The notes under the pieces are model-generated. The model had not been told where the DNA came from. It saw only the letters and a program-made list of their open reading frames with translations, and made no database searches. Positions 1 to 8,758 of a stretch of DNA of 64,000 nucleotides are shown here, in pieces (position 1 is the first letter of the stretch; every line of letters starts with the position of its first letter). The position numbers and the translations under genes are program-made. Source of the stretch: Pseudomonas costantinii (GTDB lineage: Bacteria > Pseudomonadota > Gammaproteobacteria > Pseudomonadales > Pseudomonadaceae); the NCBI RefSeq assembly GCF_001870435.1, contig NZ_MDDR01000057.1, positions 124,001 through 188,000 on the forward strand. The letters are read 5' to 3'.

Positions 1-908
1 ACCAGCACCAGCGCCTGCATTTTGTGCACGCCCGCATCGCCGTCACGAAAGCCCTTCCAGCCAGCCTTATCGATCAGCCAACCGGCGGCGAGCTTCATCT
101 GCCCGTCAGACTGCGGGTAAGCCACCAAGTCCGGATACAGCGCTTGTAGCTCGGCTGCCAACACCTGGGACACCAGCGGGTTCTTGAAGAAGCTCCCAGC
201 ATTACCAAGCTCTGCGGGGTCCGGCAGTTTTTCACGGCGGATGCTACAGATAGCACGGCTGACATCGCTGGGCGTCGCCTCGGTGATTCCCTGCCCGGCC
301 AGGCGCTGTTGCACCGGCCCGTAGTCGAGTTTCAGGTGGCTGGCCCGGCTTAAGACAAAGCGCACCCGCAGAATCAACCAGCGCCCTACTTCGTGTTTGA
401 ACAGACTGTCACGGTAGGCGAACTTGCACTCTTCCAGGCTGAAATCCCGAAGCTCACCGGTCTGGCGATCCAAGGCGGTCAGGCCCGCAAACACATCCTT
501 GACTTCCACACCGTAGGCACCGATGTTCTGCATCGGCGCAGCGCCAACAGTACCGGGGATCAGGCTAAGATTTTCCAGGCCACAGAAACCATTTTCCAGG
601 GTCCACAGGACAAACGGATGCCAAGCCTCGCCCGCTTCAGCCTCGACCACCACGTTCAGGCCGTCATCTTGCAATACCCGAATGCCCTGGGTCGCCATAC
701 GCAACACCAAAGCCGGAATATCCTGGGTCAGCAGTAAATTGCTGCCACCGCCGATCACCAGCAGCGGCAGCGCTTGCGCGACAGCGTAGGCCAGGGCTTC
801 ACGGACATCGGCGTCGCTGTGCGCTTCAGCAAACAACTGGGCGCGCACGTCAATACCAAAGCTGTTGAACGGCTTGAGCGATACCTGCGCAAGCACTTGC
901 AAGGTCAT
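1..908 (-). CDS. murB: UDP-N-acetylenolpyruvoylglucosamine reductase, C-terminus cut by window edge
   Basis: MurB reduces UDP-GlcNAc-enolpyruvate to UDP-MurNAc with NADPH and FAD, in the cytoplasmic branch of peptidoglycan precursor synthesis. I translated this frame by hand from the ATG whose complement is at 906-908; 302 codons are present before the window ends. Visible family features are the N-terminal FAD-binding stretch with IGGGSNLLL and NLSLIPGTVGAAPMQNIGAYG, and the active-site serine region GNAGSFFKNP followed by the GVHKMQALVLV end. The ATG overlaps the TGA of the upstream phosphatase gene by 4 nt (ATGA), so it is the last visible gene of the comEC-murB operon. About 35-40 residues should lie outside the window. 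Confidence 0.95.
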   Translation of the reverse strand, partial: MTLQVLAQVSLKPFNSFGIDVRAQLFAEAHSDADVREALAYAVAQALPLLVIGGGSNLLLTQDIPALVLRMATQGIRVLQDDGLNVVVEAEAGEAWHPFVLWTLENGFCGLENLSLIPGTVGAAPMQNIGAYGVEVKDVFAGLTALDRQTGELRDFSLEECKFAYRDSLFKHEVGRWLILRVRFVLSRASHLKLDYGPVQQRLAGQGITEATPSDVSRAICSIRREKLPDPAELGNAGSFFKNPLVSQVLAAELQALYPDLVAYPQSDGQMKLAAGWLIDKAGWKGFRDGDAGVHKMQALVL

Positions 909-1369
909 AACCGCCCCTTCAATTCGATCACTAATAAATCACAGGCTCGCTCGATCAGATCAAGGACCCGCTCAAAGCCCTGCTCGCCTTCGTAGTAAGG
1001 GTCTGGCACTTCGTCCACTTCCGAGTCATAGCGGCGCAGGAACAAGTCCAGGTCCGCCTTGCTCTGACCCGGCTGCATGGCCTTGAGGTTACGCAGGTTG
1101 CTGTGGTCCATGGCCAGGATAAGGTCATAGCGCGCAAAGTCGGCGCGAGAAACCTGCTGGGCACGTTGTGCCGACAAGTCATAACCACGCACCAACGCTG
1201 CACGCTGGCTACGCTGATCCGGCGGGTTCCCGACATGCCATTCGCCAGTACCTGCAGATGCCACCTCGACCAGGCCTGCCAGCCCCTCTTCGCGCAATTT
1301 ATGGCGCAGTACGCCCTCGGCGGTTGGAGAGCGGCAGATATTGCCCAGACAGACGAACAGAACCTCCAT
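905..1369 (-). CDS. Low-molecular-weight protein-tyrosine phosphatase
   Basis: A 154-residue cytoplasmic phosphatase of the LMW-PTP family. The catalytic P-loop CX5R is intact at the N-terminus (C7 to R13, in CLGNICRS), and the general-acid aspartate is present in the DPYYEG motif at about residue 123. Length is normal for the family. The ATG overlaps the kdsB stop by one base (TGATG), and its own stop overlaps murB, so it is translated with the envelope operon. Relatives such as Wzb or Etp act on tyrosine kinases for polysaccharide export, but no such kinase gene is nearby. The substrate is therefore unknown; the family assignment is firm. Confidence 0.93.
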   Translation of the reverse strand: MEVLFVCLGNICRSPTAEGVLRHKLREEGLAGLVEVASAGTGEWHVGNPPDQRSQRAALVRGYDLSAQRAQQVSRADFARYDLILAMDHSNLRNLKAMQPGQSKADLDLFLRRYDSEVDEVPDPYYEGEQGFERVLDLIERACDLLVIELKGRL

Positions 1370-2133
1370 CAGGCCCCCAGCAGGCGACGGACGCGTTCAA
1401 GGTCTTCCGGGGTGTCAACGCCGGCTGGCGGTGCTTCCAGGGCATCGCCCACATGAATGCGCACGCCGTGCCACAAGGCACGCAGTTGTTCCAACGATTC
1501 GGTGTTTTCCAACCAGCACGGGCCCCAACTGACGAAGTCATGCAGGAAACCGGCGCGATAGGCGTAGATGCCGATGTGACGGCGGTATGGCACGCCCTCC
1601 GGCAGTACGTCGGGGCTCTTGGCGAAGGCGTCTCGTGCCCAAGGTAGGGTCGAGCGGCTGAACGTCAGCGCCAGGCCATTGATGTCACTGACCACTTTCA
1701 CCACATTCGGGTTGAGCAAGGTGTCGATGTCTTCAATGGGCTCGGCCAGCGTCGCCATGCGCGCTTCGCCATGGGCAGCCAGGTTAGCGGCGACCTGGTC
1801 GATCACGCTCGGCGGGATCAACGGCTCGTCGCCTTGCACATTGACCACGATCGCATCAGGCGCCAAACCCAACTGCGTGGCGACTTCAGCCAGGCGGTCG
1901 GTGCCGGAGTTATGGTCTTCGCGGGTCAGTACCGCCTCGGCGCCAAAACCTTTGCAGGCTTCAATAATGCGCGGATCGTCGGTAGCTACCACCACCCGGT
2001 CAGCGCTGCTTTTACAGGCCTGTTCCCACACCAACTGGATCATCGGCTTGCTGCCGATCAACTGCAGGGGCTTGCCCGGCAGGCGGGTGGATGCGTAGCG
2101 GGAGGGAATGACAACGGTAAAGGCGGTGGTCAT
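1369..2133 (-). CDS. kdsB: 3-deoxy-manno-octulosonate cytidylyltransferase
   Basis: KdsB activates Kdo with CTP to give CMP-Kdo, the donor used to attach Kdo to lipid A. The 254-residue protein starts with the nucleotide-binding segment VVIPSRYASTRLPGKPL (about residues 7-23) and carries the metal/nucleotide motif NVQGDEPLIP at 98-107, both typical of the family. Length matches the enzyme from other gammaproteobacteria. It overlaps the Trm112-like gene upstream by 4 nt (ATGA) and the phosphatase downstream by one base. With lpxK it forms the lipopolysaccharide part of this operon. Confidence 0.97.
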   Translation of the reverse strand: MTTAFTVVIPSRYASTRLPGKPLQLIGSKPMIQLVWEQACKSSADRVVVATDDPRIIEACKGFGAEAVLTREDHNSGTDRLAEVATQLGLAPDAIVVNVQGDEPLIPPSVIDQVAANLAAHGEARMATLAEPIEDIDTLLNPNVVKVVSDINGLALTFSRSTLPWARDAFAKSPDVLPEGVPYRRHIGIYAYRAGFLHDFVSWGPCWLENTESLEQLRALWHGVRIHVGDALEAPPAGVDTPEDLERVRRLLGA

Positions 2134-2315
2134 TTATCCAGACGCTCATCGGTGGTCAGGGTACGGGCTTCGCTTTCCAACATCACCGGGATGCCATCAC
2201 GGATCGGGTAGGCCAGACCGGCGCCTTTGCTGATCAACTCGGTTTTGTCGGCGCTGAGCTTGAGCGGGCCTTTGCAGATCGGGCAAGCGAGGATGTCGAG
2301 CAGTTTGGTGTCCAT
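2130..2315 (-). CDS. Trm112-like small zinc-binding protein (YcaR family)
   Basis: A 61-residue protein of the Trm112 family (PF03966). It contains one CPIC pair near the N-terminus (LDILACPICKGPL) and the conserved acidic/hydrophobic core ending AYPIRDGIPVML. Bacterial members commonly sit between lpxK and kdsB, as here, and are thought to be small folding or partner proteins; the eukaryotic relative activates methyltransferases. The gene overlaps kdsB by 4 nt and follows lpxK by 24 nt. No second CXXC pair is present, so metal binding by this copy is uncertain. The function is not established. Confidence 0.9.
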   Translation of the reverse strand: MDTKLLDILACPICKGPLKLSADKTELISKGAGLAYPIRDGIPVMLESEARTLTTDERLDK

Positions 2316-2339
2316 GAGTGTTTCCTGGAAAGAAGCGAT

Positions 2340-3350
2340 TTAAGGCAAAAGTCGGGCAGGCAACAGACGCATCAGTTGCGTGTCGAACCAGGCGACAAAC
2401 GCCGGCGACGGCACCGCATCCACCGCAAGGTACCACCAGTCGGGACTGGCAAAGGCGCGGCACTTCACCGCGTCCTTTTCGGTCATGACCAGCGGTAATG
2501 ACGGCATAAAATTCAAGACCTCAGCGCTGTAGGGCGCGTGGTCGGCAAAAGCATGGGGTATCGGCTGCCAGTGTAGCGTTTCAAGGGTATTGAAGAAACG
2601 TTGCGGGTTACCAATACCGGCGACCGCATGCACCTGCTGGCCAGCCGGAAAATGATCGACCGGCTGGCGCTCGCCGGTTTTCAAGTTGATCAACGCCGTG
2701 GGTAGCAGGCGAAAGCCAAAACCATCTTCGCGATCAGCCCCGGCTCCGTTGTAGAGCAACGCATCGACGCTCAGCAGACGCTCCACCGGCTCGCGTAGAG
2801 GCCCGGCAGGCAGGCAACGGCGGTTGCCCAGGCCGCGAGCGGCGTCGATCAGCACCAGTTCAAGGTCACGGGCCAGGCGGTAATGTTGCAACCCGTCGTC
2901 GGAAAGGATCAGGTCGAGGGTCTCGCTGGCCAGCAGCGCTTTGACCGCGCGACTGCGGTCAGGATCAATCATCAGCGGTACGCCACAACGCTGCACGATC
3001 AGCAACGGCTCATCGCCGGCCACCTCAGCGCTATCGCTGGCCTCGACCCGCCACGGCAATTGCGGCGGCTTGGCACCGTACCCGCGACTGACCACGCCTA
3101 CACGCAAGCCACTGCGACGACAGTGCTCGATCAGCCACAGGATCAATGGCGTCTTGCCCGTGCCGCCTACGGTGATGTTGCCGACCACCACCACCGGCAC
3201 CGGTGATTGATAGATCTCGCCCTCGCCCGCCAGGAAGCGCGCGCGCTTGCGCTGCACCACTCGGCGATACAAAGACTCCAGAGGCTGCAAGAGTTTGAGG
3301 GCGGGATGCCCCTCATACCAGGCCTTGAGCAAACGATCGGACATGGTCAT
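2340..3350 (-). CDS. lpxK: Tetraacyldisaccharide 4'-kinase
   Basis: LpxK phosphorylates the 4' position of the lipid A disaccharide at the inner membrane, giving lipid IVA. The 336-residue protein has a hydrophobic, basic N-terminus and a P-loop in GNITVGGTGKTP (about residues 57-68), the hallmark of this unusual kinase. Further conserved blocks include SRGYGAK and SDDGLQHYRL. The chosen start overlaps the exbD-like stop (ATGA); a second ATG two codons later is equally possible. It sits directly upstream of the Trm112-like gene and kdsB, as in many Proteobacteria. Confidence 0.97.
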   Translation of the reverse strand: MTMSDRLLKAWYEGHPALKLLQPLESLYRRVVQRKRARFLAGEGEIYQSPVPVVVVGNITVGGTGKTPLILWLIEHCRRSGLRVGVVSRGYGAKPPQLPWRVEASDSAEVAGDEPLLIVQRCGVPLMIDPDRSRAVKALLASETLDLILSDDGLQHYRLARDLELVLIDAARGLGNRRCLPAGPLREPVERLLSVDALLYNGAGADREDGFGFRLLPTALINLKTGERQPVDHFPAGQQVHAVAGIGNPQRFFNTLETLHWQPIPHAFADHAPYSAEVLNFMPSLPLVMTEKDAVKCRAFASPDWWYLAVDAVPSPAFVAWFDTQLMRLLPARLLP

Positions 3351-3778
3351 CAGGGTTGGGTCGCCGCCTCGACGGTGGTCATGCGCAAATGGCTAAAGCC
3401 AAGCTTGCCGGCCGCGTCCATCGCGGTGATCACAGCTTGATGCTGGGTCTTGCCGTCGGCACTGATGGATAGCGGCATTTTGGTATCGCCGCCGGACTCT
3501 TTCTGCAGAGCGGCCATCAGGCTGCTGAGATCGTTTTTCTCCAGCAGTTGGTTATTGACCGAAAACACCCCATCGGCGCTGATGGCGATATCCAGTTGCT
3601 TGACCTCCTGATCCTCGGACGGCGAACCGCTCACCGCCTCCGGCAAGTCGACACGCAGTTGGGTTTGCCGAGTGAAGGTGGTGGTGACGACAAAAAACAG
3701 CAGCAGGATAAACACCACGTCGATCAGCGACGCGAGGTTGATATCAACATTTTCCCGTTGCTTGCGGCGAAATTTCAC
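3350..3778 (-). CDS. ExbD/TolR-type biopolymer transport protein
   Basis: A 142-residue single-pass inner-membrane protein of the ExbD/TolR family. After a short basic cytoplasmic tail (KFRRKQRENVDINLASLID) comes one transmembrane helix (FILLLFFVVTTTF) and a periplasmic domain. The aspartate in LASLIDVVF just before and within the helix is the expected proton-path residue. Translation starts at GTG (complement of 3776-3778), overlapping the upstream TGA as GTGA. With the ExbB/TolQ-like protein it should form a proton-driven motor. Its place beside lpxK and comEC, without tonB, tolA or tolB, leaves the energised partner unknown. Confidence 0.93.
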   Translation of the reverse strand: MKFRRKQRENVDINLASLIDVVFILLLFFVVTTTFTRQTQLRVDLPEAVSGSPSEDQEVKQLDIAISADGVFSVNNQLLEKNDLSSLMAALQKESGGDTKMPLSISADGKTQHQAVITAMDAAGKLGFSHLRMTTVEAATQP

Positions 3779-4410
3779 GCTCGGCCCTCGACGAAGTCCA
3801 CATCACGATCGCCCTGCACCACTTCCACCAATTTGATGGCTTCCTGCTCCATACCGACCACCAACTCATCGATGCGGCGTTGCAGGAAACGGTGGAAAAA
3901 TACCGAGGGAATACCAACCATCAAGCCAGCAGCCGTGGTGATCAACGCCTTGGAGATACCGCCCGCCAGCACGGCGGCGTTAGTGGTCATGCCCGAGCCC
4001 ATGAACGAGCTGAAGATGTCGATCATGCCCAGCACTGTCCCCAGCAAACCGAGCAACGGCGCCATGGCCGCGATGGTACCGAGCGCATTGATATAGCGCT
4101 CCATTTCATGGATGACCCGGGCGGCCGCCTCTTCAATGCACTCTTTCATGATCTCGCGGCCATGCTTGGAGTTGGCCAGGCCCGCCGCAAGGATTTCACC
4201 CAGGGGTGAATTGGCGCGCAGTTCCTTGAGTTTTTCCTTGTCCAACTGTTTGTTCTTGATCCAGCCCCAGACTTGCCCCAACAGATGCTCGGGCGTGATA
4301 CGACTGGCGCGCAGGGTCCACAGGCGTTCGGCAACGATGCCGAGTGCGGCGATGGAGCTCAAGATGATCGGCAACATCATCCAGCCGCCGGATTTGACCA
4401 ATTCCCACAC
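3775..4410 (-). CDS. MotA/TolQ/ExbB proton-channel family protein
   Basis: A 211-residue inner-membrane protein with three predicted transmembrane helices: one near the N-terminus (MMLPIILSSIAALGIV) and two in the conserved C-terminal channel block (APLLGLLGTVLGMI and ALITTAAGLMVGIPSVFF). I chose the GTG at 4410 because a GAGGGG ribosome-binding site lies about 10 nt upstream and the resulting length is normal for the family; the open frame extends 288 nt further but that part is not conserved in character. It overlaps the ExbD/TolR-like gene by 4 nt. A short GC-rich hairpin (about 4480-4503) lies between it and comEC. Confidence 0.92.
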   Translation of the reverse strand: MWELVKSGGWMMLPIILSSIAALGIVAERLWTLRASRITPEHLLGQVWGWIKNKQLDKEKLKELRANSPLGEILAAGLANSKHGREIMKECIEEAAARVIHEMERYINALGTIAAMAPLLGLLGTVLGMIDIFSSFMGSGMTTNAAVLAGGISKALITTAAGLMVGIPSVFFHRFLQRRIDELVVGMEQEAIKLVEVVQGDRDVDFVEGRA

Positions 4411-4519
4411 AGTGAATATCCCCTCGAAAAAGTGCGCCACTTTACCATATAGGTTCGGTAGCGGGGCTCGTCTGCCACAGACCCGCCCCTCGCGGGCCCT
4501 GGTCTTTGGTAACGCTGAA

Positions 4520-6745
4520 TTACGGTAACGCTTCGCGCCAGAAACGGCGTTGACTGCGAGCAACAACCGGTGATTGGAAAGCGCCCAATTGCAGACGTAT
4601 GGCCCCCTGTTCGGCGCTGTCATACACCTGACTGCCCACTGCCTGATAGCGCGCCATGACCTGCGGATGAGGATGGCCGAATGCGTTGCCACGGCCACGG
4701 GAAATCAGCACCGACTTGGGTGCCAGTCGCTGCAGAAAGGGCCCGGAAGAAGAGCTGCGACTGCCATGGTGTGGCGCTTGCAGCCAATCGGTCTGGACCG
4801 CCAATGGCGAAGCGAGGAAAGCCTGTTCGGCCGCACGATCGATATCGCCGGTTAGCAGCAGGCGCTCGCCATTGGCCTGCACCTGCAACACACAGGATTT
4901 CGGATTGCTGCTAGTGGCGCCAGGCCACTGCCACAGACTGAATAACACGCCATCCCACTCCCATTGCTCACCACTGATGCAAGGTTGAGTGTCGAGAAAT
5001 GCCGGCAAACCTTCGGTTTCTCCGCCGATGACTCGACTGATCGCAAGCGCGTGGGCAATAGCCGCCGCACCGCCTGCATGGTCCGCGTGGGCGTGGCTGA
5101 GCACCATCATGTCCAACGCCCCTACCCCAAGCTTCCTCAACGACGGCAGTACCACGCGCGCGCCGAGATCAAACTCCCCCGAGCGCGGCCCAGCGTCGTA
5201 GAGCAATGTGTGATGGCGTGTTCGCAGAATCAACGCTTGCCCCTGGCCGACGTCCAATTGCACCACCTCCACCTGTCCATGAGGCACCAGCGCCCTGGGT
5301 GGAAAGATCGCCAACAACAGCATCGGCCAGCCCAGCAACCGAAACGGGACACCTTTGGGCAGCAGCAATAAGACCGCGCCCACCAGGCTCACCCACCAAT
5401 AAACCATGGGCACCTCGGTCGGTATCCAGGCTGACTGCTGGCCTGCCAGCAGCGCCAGCCCCTTGAACAGCCCGTCCAGCGCCCCACCGGCCAACCACAA
5501 CAAGCCCTCGCCCACCCACGGCACAGCCAAGAACACAGCCCCCAACAGTGCCAAAGGCAACACCACCAGACTGATCCACGGCACGGCAAACAGATTGGCG
5601 ACTGGCGCACTGAGACTGATCGGCAAGCCGAGCACCAGCAGGACAGGAAACAAGCCAATGGCAATCAACCACTGAGGTCGGGTCCATGCCTGCCAGATGC
5701 TCCACGGCCCCAAACGCCCGCTGAACGCCAGGACCAGCACCGCAACAGCCGCGAACGACAACCAGAACCCCGGCTGCAAACTGGCCAACGGCTCCAGCAC
5801 CAGCACGCCATTGAGCGCCAGCAACAACGGCCACCAGACGCCCAGGTGTCGAAAGCGCAGACGCCATAACAGGACCAGGCCGACCATCACGCAAGCGCGC
5901 TGCACCGGCACACCGAACCCGGCCAGCAGGCCGTAGCCCAACGCCACAGCAAATGCGAGCCCACACGCCCAAGGCAGCCACGGTAAGGTTCGGGGCCAAC
6001 AACCGTAACGCGCCAACCCAGCCACCAATCCGTAAATCAGGCCCGCCAGCAAGCCAATGTGCTGGCCGGAAATGACCAGCAGGTGCACGGTGCCAGTGTC
6101 TTGCAATACCCGCCAATCCTCAGCGGTCAGCCCCGAGCCGTCTCCCAGCACCAGAGCGGCCAATCCAGCCTCACGGCCTTGGGCATCCACTGCCATCAGC
6201 CGTTGCCGAACAGTATCGCGCCAGGCATTACGGGGCGGTGCCAGGCGCTCGCCATCTTTGACCGAGCCAGTAGCCCCTATGCGCTGGGCCAGCAGCCAGG
6301 CCTCATGGTCAAAGCCGTGAAAATTGAGCAACCCCGTCGGCCGCTTCAGCTTGACCGCGAGGCGCCAACGTTCACCGCTGAGCACCGGCGGGCCAGCATG
6401 CCAGGACACCCGGATGCGCTTAGGTAATTGAGCATGACGCGACCGGCTGTCGGCCAGTTCGAAACGCACACCGGTAGCCGTCTGCTGCGGCAAGCCAATC
6501 ACCCGTCCCTCCAGCCAGCGCGTCTGCCCATCCAACGCAGGCTTGAGGCGATCATCCAGCGCCCACTGTGCGCTGATGCACGCCCAGCTCAAGCCCAGCA
6601 GGAAGAACGCCAGCGGGTAAGTGCGAAACGGCAACAGCATCAATGCCAGTACCGGCATGGTCAGCAGCCAACCGATAGGCGGTAGTGCGGGTAAAAATCG
6701 CAGCGAAAGTAATCCAAGTCCGAGTGCGAACATCCCAGTTCTCAT
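4520..6745 (-). CDS. comEC: DNA internalization-related competence protein ComEC/Rec2
   Basis: A 741-residue polytopic inner-membrane protein that forms the channel for single-stranded DNA uptake in transformable bacteria. It has two N-terminal helices, an OB-like segment (about residues 60-140), the competence transmembrane block with LLVISGQHIGLLAGL near residue 225, and a C-terminal metallo-beta-lactamase-like nuclease domain with SHAHADHAGG near 550-556 and HHGSRSSS further on. AAGGA lies upstream of the ATG at 6743-6745. It heads the operon that runs through exbB/exbD to murB. Whether this organism is naturally transformable cannot be told from this window. Confidence 0.95.
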   Translation of the reverse strand: MRTGMFALGLGLLSLRFLPALPPIGWLLTMPVLALMLLPFRTYPLAFFLLGLSWACISAQWALDDRLKPALDGQTRWLEGRVIGLPQQTATGVRFELADSRSRHAQLPKRIRVSWHAGPPVLSGERWRLAVKLKRPTGLLNFHGFDHEAWLLAQRIGATGSVKDGERLAPPRNAWRDTVRQRLMAVDAQGREAGLAALVLGDGSGLTAEDWRVLQDTGTVHLLVISGQHIGLLAGLIYGLVAGLARYGCWPRTLPWLPWACGLAFAVALGYGLLAGFGVPVQRACVMVGLVLLWRLRFRHLGVWWPLLLALNGVLVLEPLASLQPGFWLSFAAVAVLVLAFSGRLGPWSIWQAWTRPQWLIAIGLFPVLLVLGLPISLSAPVANLFAVPWISLVVLPLALLGAVFLAVPWVGEGLLWLAGGALDGLFKGLALLAGQQSAWIPTEVPMVYWWVSLVGAVLLLLPKGVPFRLLGWPMLLLAIFPPRALVPHGQVEVVQLDVGQGQALILRTRHHTLLYDAGPRSGEFDLGARVVLPSLRKLGVGALDMMVLSHAHADHAGGAAAIAHALAISRVIGGETEGLPAFLDTQPCISGEQWEWDGVLFSLWQWPGATSSNPKSCVLQVQANGERLLLTGDIDRAAEQAFLASPLAVQTDWLQAPHHGSRSSSSGPFLQRLAPKSVLISRGRGNAFGHPHPQVMARYQAVGSQVYDSAEQGAIRLQLGAFQSPVVARSQRRFWREALP

Positions 6746-6880
6746 GAATCATCCTTTTCAAGTGATCCACTCAGTCTTAGTCGGGCACCCAGCGCGGCCT
6801 ATGATGTTTTGTCACAAAGTCTGAATTTTCTGTTTATAGAATGCGGGCATACTTGCCCCTCGAACTGACCTGGACCCCTT
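6746..6880. promoter_or_regulatory. Divergent intergenic region comEC / DUF2062
   Basis: This 135-bp spacer separates the start codons of comEC (leftward) and the DUF2062 gene (rightward), so promoters for both should lie here. It contains an AT-rich patch around 6800-6840 (TTTTGTCACAAAG, TTTCTGTTTATAGAATG) that stands out from the GC-rich surroundings. TATAGAAT near 6834-6841 could serve as a rightward -10 element. No operator of a recognised family is evident. Confidence 0.3.
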
Positions 6881-7396
6881 ATGCCCCGGCGCTTATTCAA
6901 ACGGTACATGCCCGATCCCACGAGTATCAGGGAACACAAGTCTTTACGATTTCTCGGCACGTTGCTGCACGACCCCAACCTCTGGCACCTGAACCGGCAC
7001 TCCGTCGCGCGGGCCATGGCGGTAGGTTTGTTCGCAGCGTTTATCCCGATTCCATTACAGATGTTATTGGCGGCAATCCTGTCGATCACCGTGCGCGCCA
7101 ATATGCCCATCGCCGTCAGCCTGGTGTGGCTGACCAACCCGATCACGATGCCGGTGGTTTTCATCTGCACCTATATGACCGGCGCCTGGTTGATGAATGT
7201 GCCGCCGCGCAGCCTGCCCGACAACTTGACCTGGGAGTGGATCAGCGGCCAATTGAGCACGCTGTGGCAGCCATTCCTGCTGGGTTCTGTGGTGTTGGGG
7301 TTGGTATTGGGCGCGCTGGCCTACTGCCTGACCATGGGGTATTGGCGCTGGTGGGTCGCGCACCAGTGGAAGAAACGCAAACTGCGTCGCGCTTGA
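6881..7396 (+). CDS. DUF2062 domain membrane protein
   Basis: A 171-residue integral membrane protein of the DUF2062 family (PF09835). After a basic N-terminus it shows the family core with FIPIPLQMLLAA, a second hydrophobic block around WLTNPITMPVVFICTYMTGAWL, and a last helix (LLGSVVLGLVLGALAYCLTM) before a strongly basic tail. Three or more membrane segments are expected. Function is not known; relatives are often found near envelope or competence genes, and here it is divergent from comEC. No strong ribosome-binding site precedes the ATG at 6881; the ATG at 6908 is an alternative. Confidence 0.88.
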   Translation: MPRRLFKRYMPDPTSIREHKSLRFLGTLLHDPNLWHLNRHSVARAMAVGLFAAFIPIPLQMLLAAILSITVRANMPIAVSLVWLTNPITMPVVFICTYMTGAWLMNVPPRSLPDNLTWEWISGQLSTLWQPFLLGSVVLGLVLGALAYCLTMGYWRWWVAHQWKKRKLRRA

Positions 7397-7399
7397 AGA

Positions 7400-8758
7400 T
7401 TAGCGGGCCAGCAGTCGCAGGTGAACCCGCAAGCCCTGCTCGGTATTTTCCGCCCACAAACGACCGCCCTGGCGCTGCACAGCATTGCGGGCGATGCTTA
7501 AACCGAGGCCGAAACCACCATCGCCGGGCCGTGAGCCCTCCAAACGGGTAAATGGCGCAAAGATACGCTCCAGATCCTGCTCAGCAATGCCCCCGCCCTG
7601 GTCTTCCAACCAAATATGCCAATGATCACCTTCACGCCCCCCGTCCAACGTCACCGTCCCGTGAACGGGAGAGTGCCTTATGGCATTGCGCAGGATATTT
7701 TCCAGGGCCTGGGCCAGTGCATTCAGGTTGCCCCGCACCCAGCAGTCAGCCGCCAACAGGCAGGGCAAGCGCGACGCCGGCCAATCACTTTCAAAACAGG
7801 CATTTTCCCTCAGCATGTCCCATAAGGCCTGGAGCTGAATATCCTCATTGGGCAAGGGCGCCCTCTCGCTATCCAGCCAGGCCAGTTGCAGGCTGTCTTC
7901 AACCAGGCGCTGCATGGCGTCGACTTCACGACCTAGCCGCTCACGCAACTGTGCCAAATCCTGCTCACTGTCACAGGCCACCCGCAAGCGACTCAAGGGT
8001 GTGCGCAGTTCATGGGACATGTCCCGCAGCAACTGTTGCTGCAACACCACCGTGCCCTGCAATCGCTCGGACATATGGTCAAAGGCCCGGCCCAACTCAC
8101 CCAACTCATCCTGGCGACTGGTAGCTTCGCGGGACATTCGAGTATTCAACTGATCGGCACGCCAGGCATTGGCCTGCTCACGCAGTTGATTAAGGGGCAT
8201 GATCAGCAGCCGATAGAGGCCAACACACAGCAACAAGGTAAACAAACCAGGAATGACGCCATTGGTCACCACTCGCCAGAAGAGTTGGTAACGTCCCGGC
8301 ATAAAACGTTGCGGCAACTCAATCACCAACGAACCTGCGTCAGGGTCGACAGGAAACGGAATCTTCAGCCACGGCAGGCCTTTGACATGCCGACTGACCG
8401 GCCACTCCAGGCCACGCAGGAAAGTCAGGCGCTGGCTTTCCTTGTCGCTCAAAGGTGCGCTGCTGAGGGATTGCAGGTCATTGCCGATCACACCGATCCA
8501 GGTGGTTTCGCGCTTGGCCATCAGTTGCAACCATGCATCCACGCCCGCGTTGCCTTGTGTTTTCCACGCGAGTTCGGCGCCCGCCGCATACCCGCGCAGA
8601 ATCTCACGGGACTCTTCGGCCACATAGGCGTTCTGTTCTTCCATGTACCGGCCCCAGTACCAACTGAGCCAGATCATCAGTAAACAGAAGGCAATCAACA
8701 GGCAGGCCAGCTTCCAGAACAACGAGTGCTTGCCAGGCAACCGCTCAAAGCCCTTCAT
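7400..8758 (-). CDS. pirS: Sensor histidine kinase, PirS-like
   Basis: A 452-residue inner-membrane histidine kinase. It has a transmembrane helix at about residues 15-35, a periplasmic sensor of roughly 130 residues, a second helix near 170-190 (GVIPGLFTLLLCVGLY), HAMP, HisKA with the phospho-acceptor H249 in MSHELRTPLSRLR, and HATPase_c with NILRNAIRHSP and GFGLGLSI. The ATG at 8756-8758 is preceded by GAGTGG and overlaps the regulator gene by 14 nt. Its position directly beside gacS matches the pirRS locus of P. aeruginosa, which controls ferric-enterobactin uptake. Here no receptor gene follows; the next gene is DUF2062, converging 4 nt away. The symbol is by context and from memory. Confidence 0.8.
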   Translation of the reverse strand: MKGFERLPGKHSLFWKLACLLIAFCLLMIWLSWYWGRYMEEQNAYVAEESREILRGYAAGAELAWKTQGNAGVDAWLQLMAKRETTWIGVIGNDLQSLSSAPLSDKESQRLTFLRGLEWPVSRHVKGLPWLKIPFPVDPDAGSLVIELPQRFMPGRYQLFWRVVTNGVIPGLFTLLLCVGLYRLLIMPLNQLREQANAWRADQLNTRMSREATSRQDELGELGRAFDHMSERLQGTVVLQQQLLRDMSHELRTPLSRLRVACDSEQDLAQLRERLGREVDAMQRLVEDSLQLAWLDSERAPLPNEDIQLQALWDMLRENACFESDWPASRLPCLLAADCWVRGNLNALAQALENILRNAIRHSPVHGTVTLDGGREGDHWHIWLEDQGGGIAEQDLERIFAPFTRLEGSRPGDGGFGLGLSIARNAVQRQGGRLWAENTEQGLRVHLRLLAR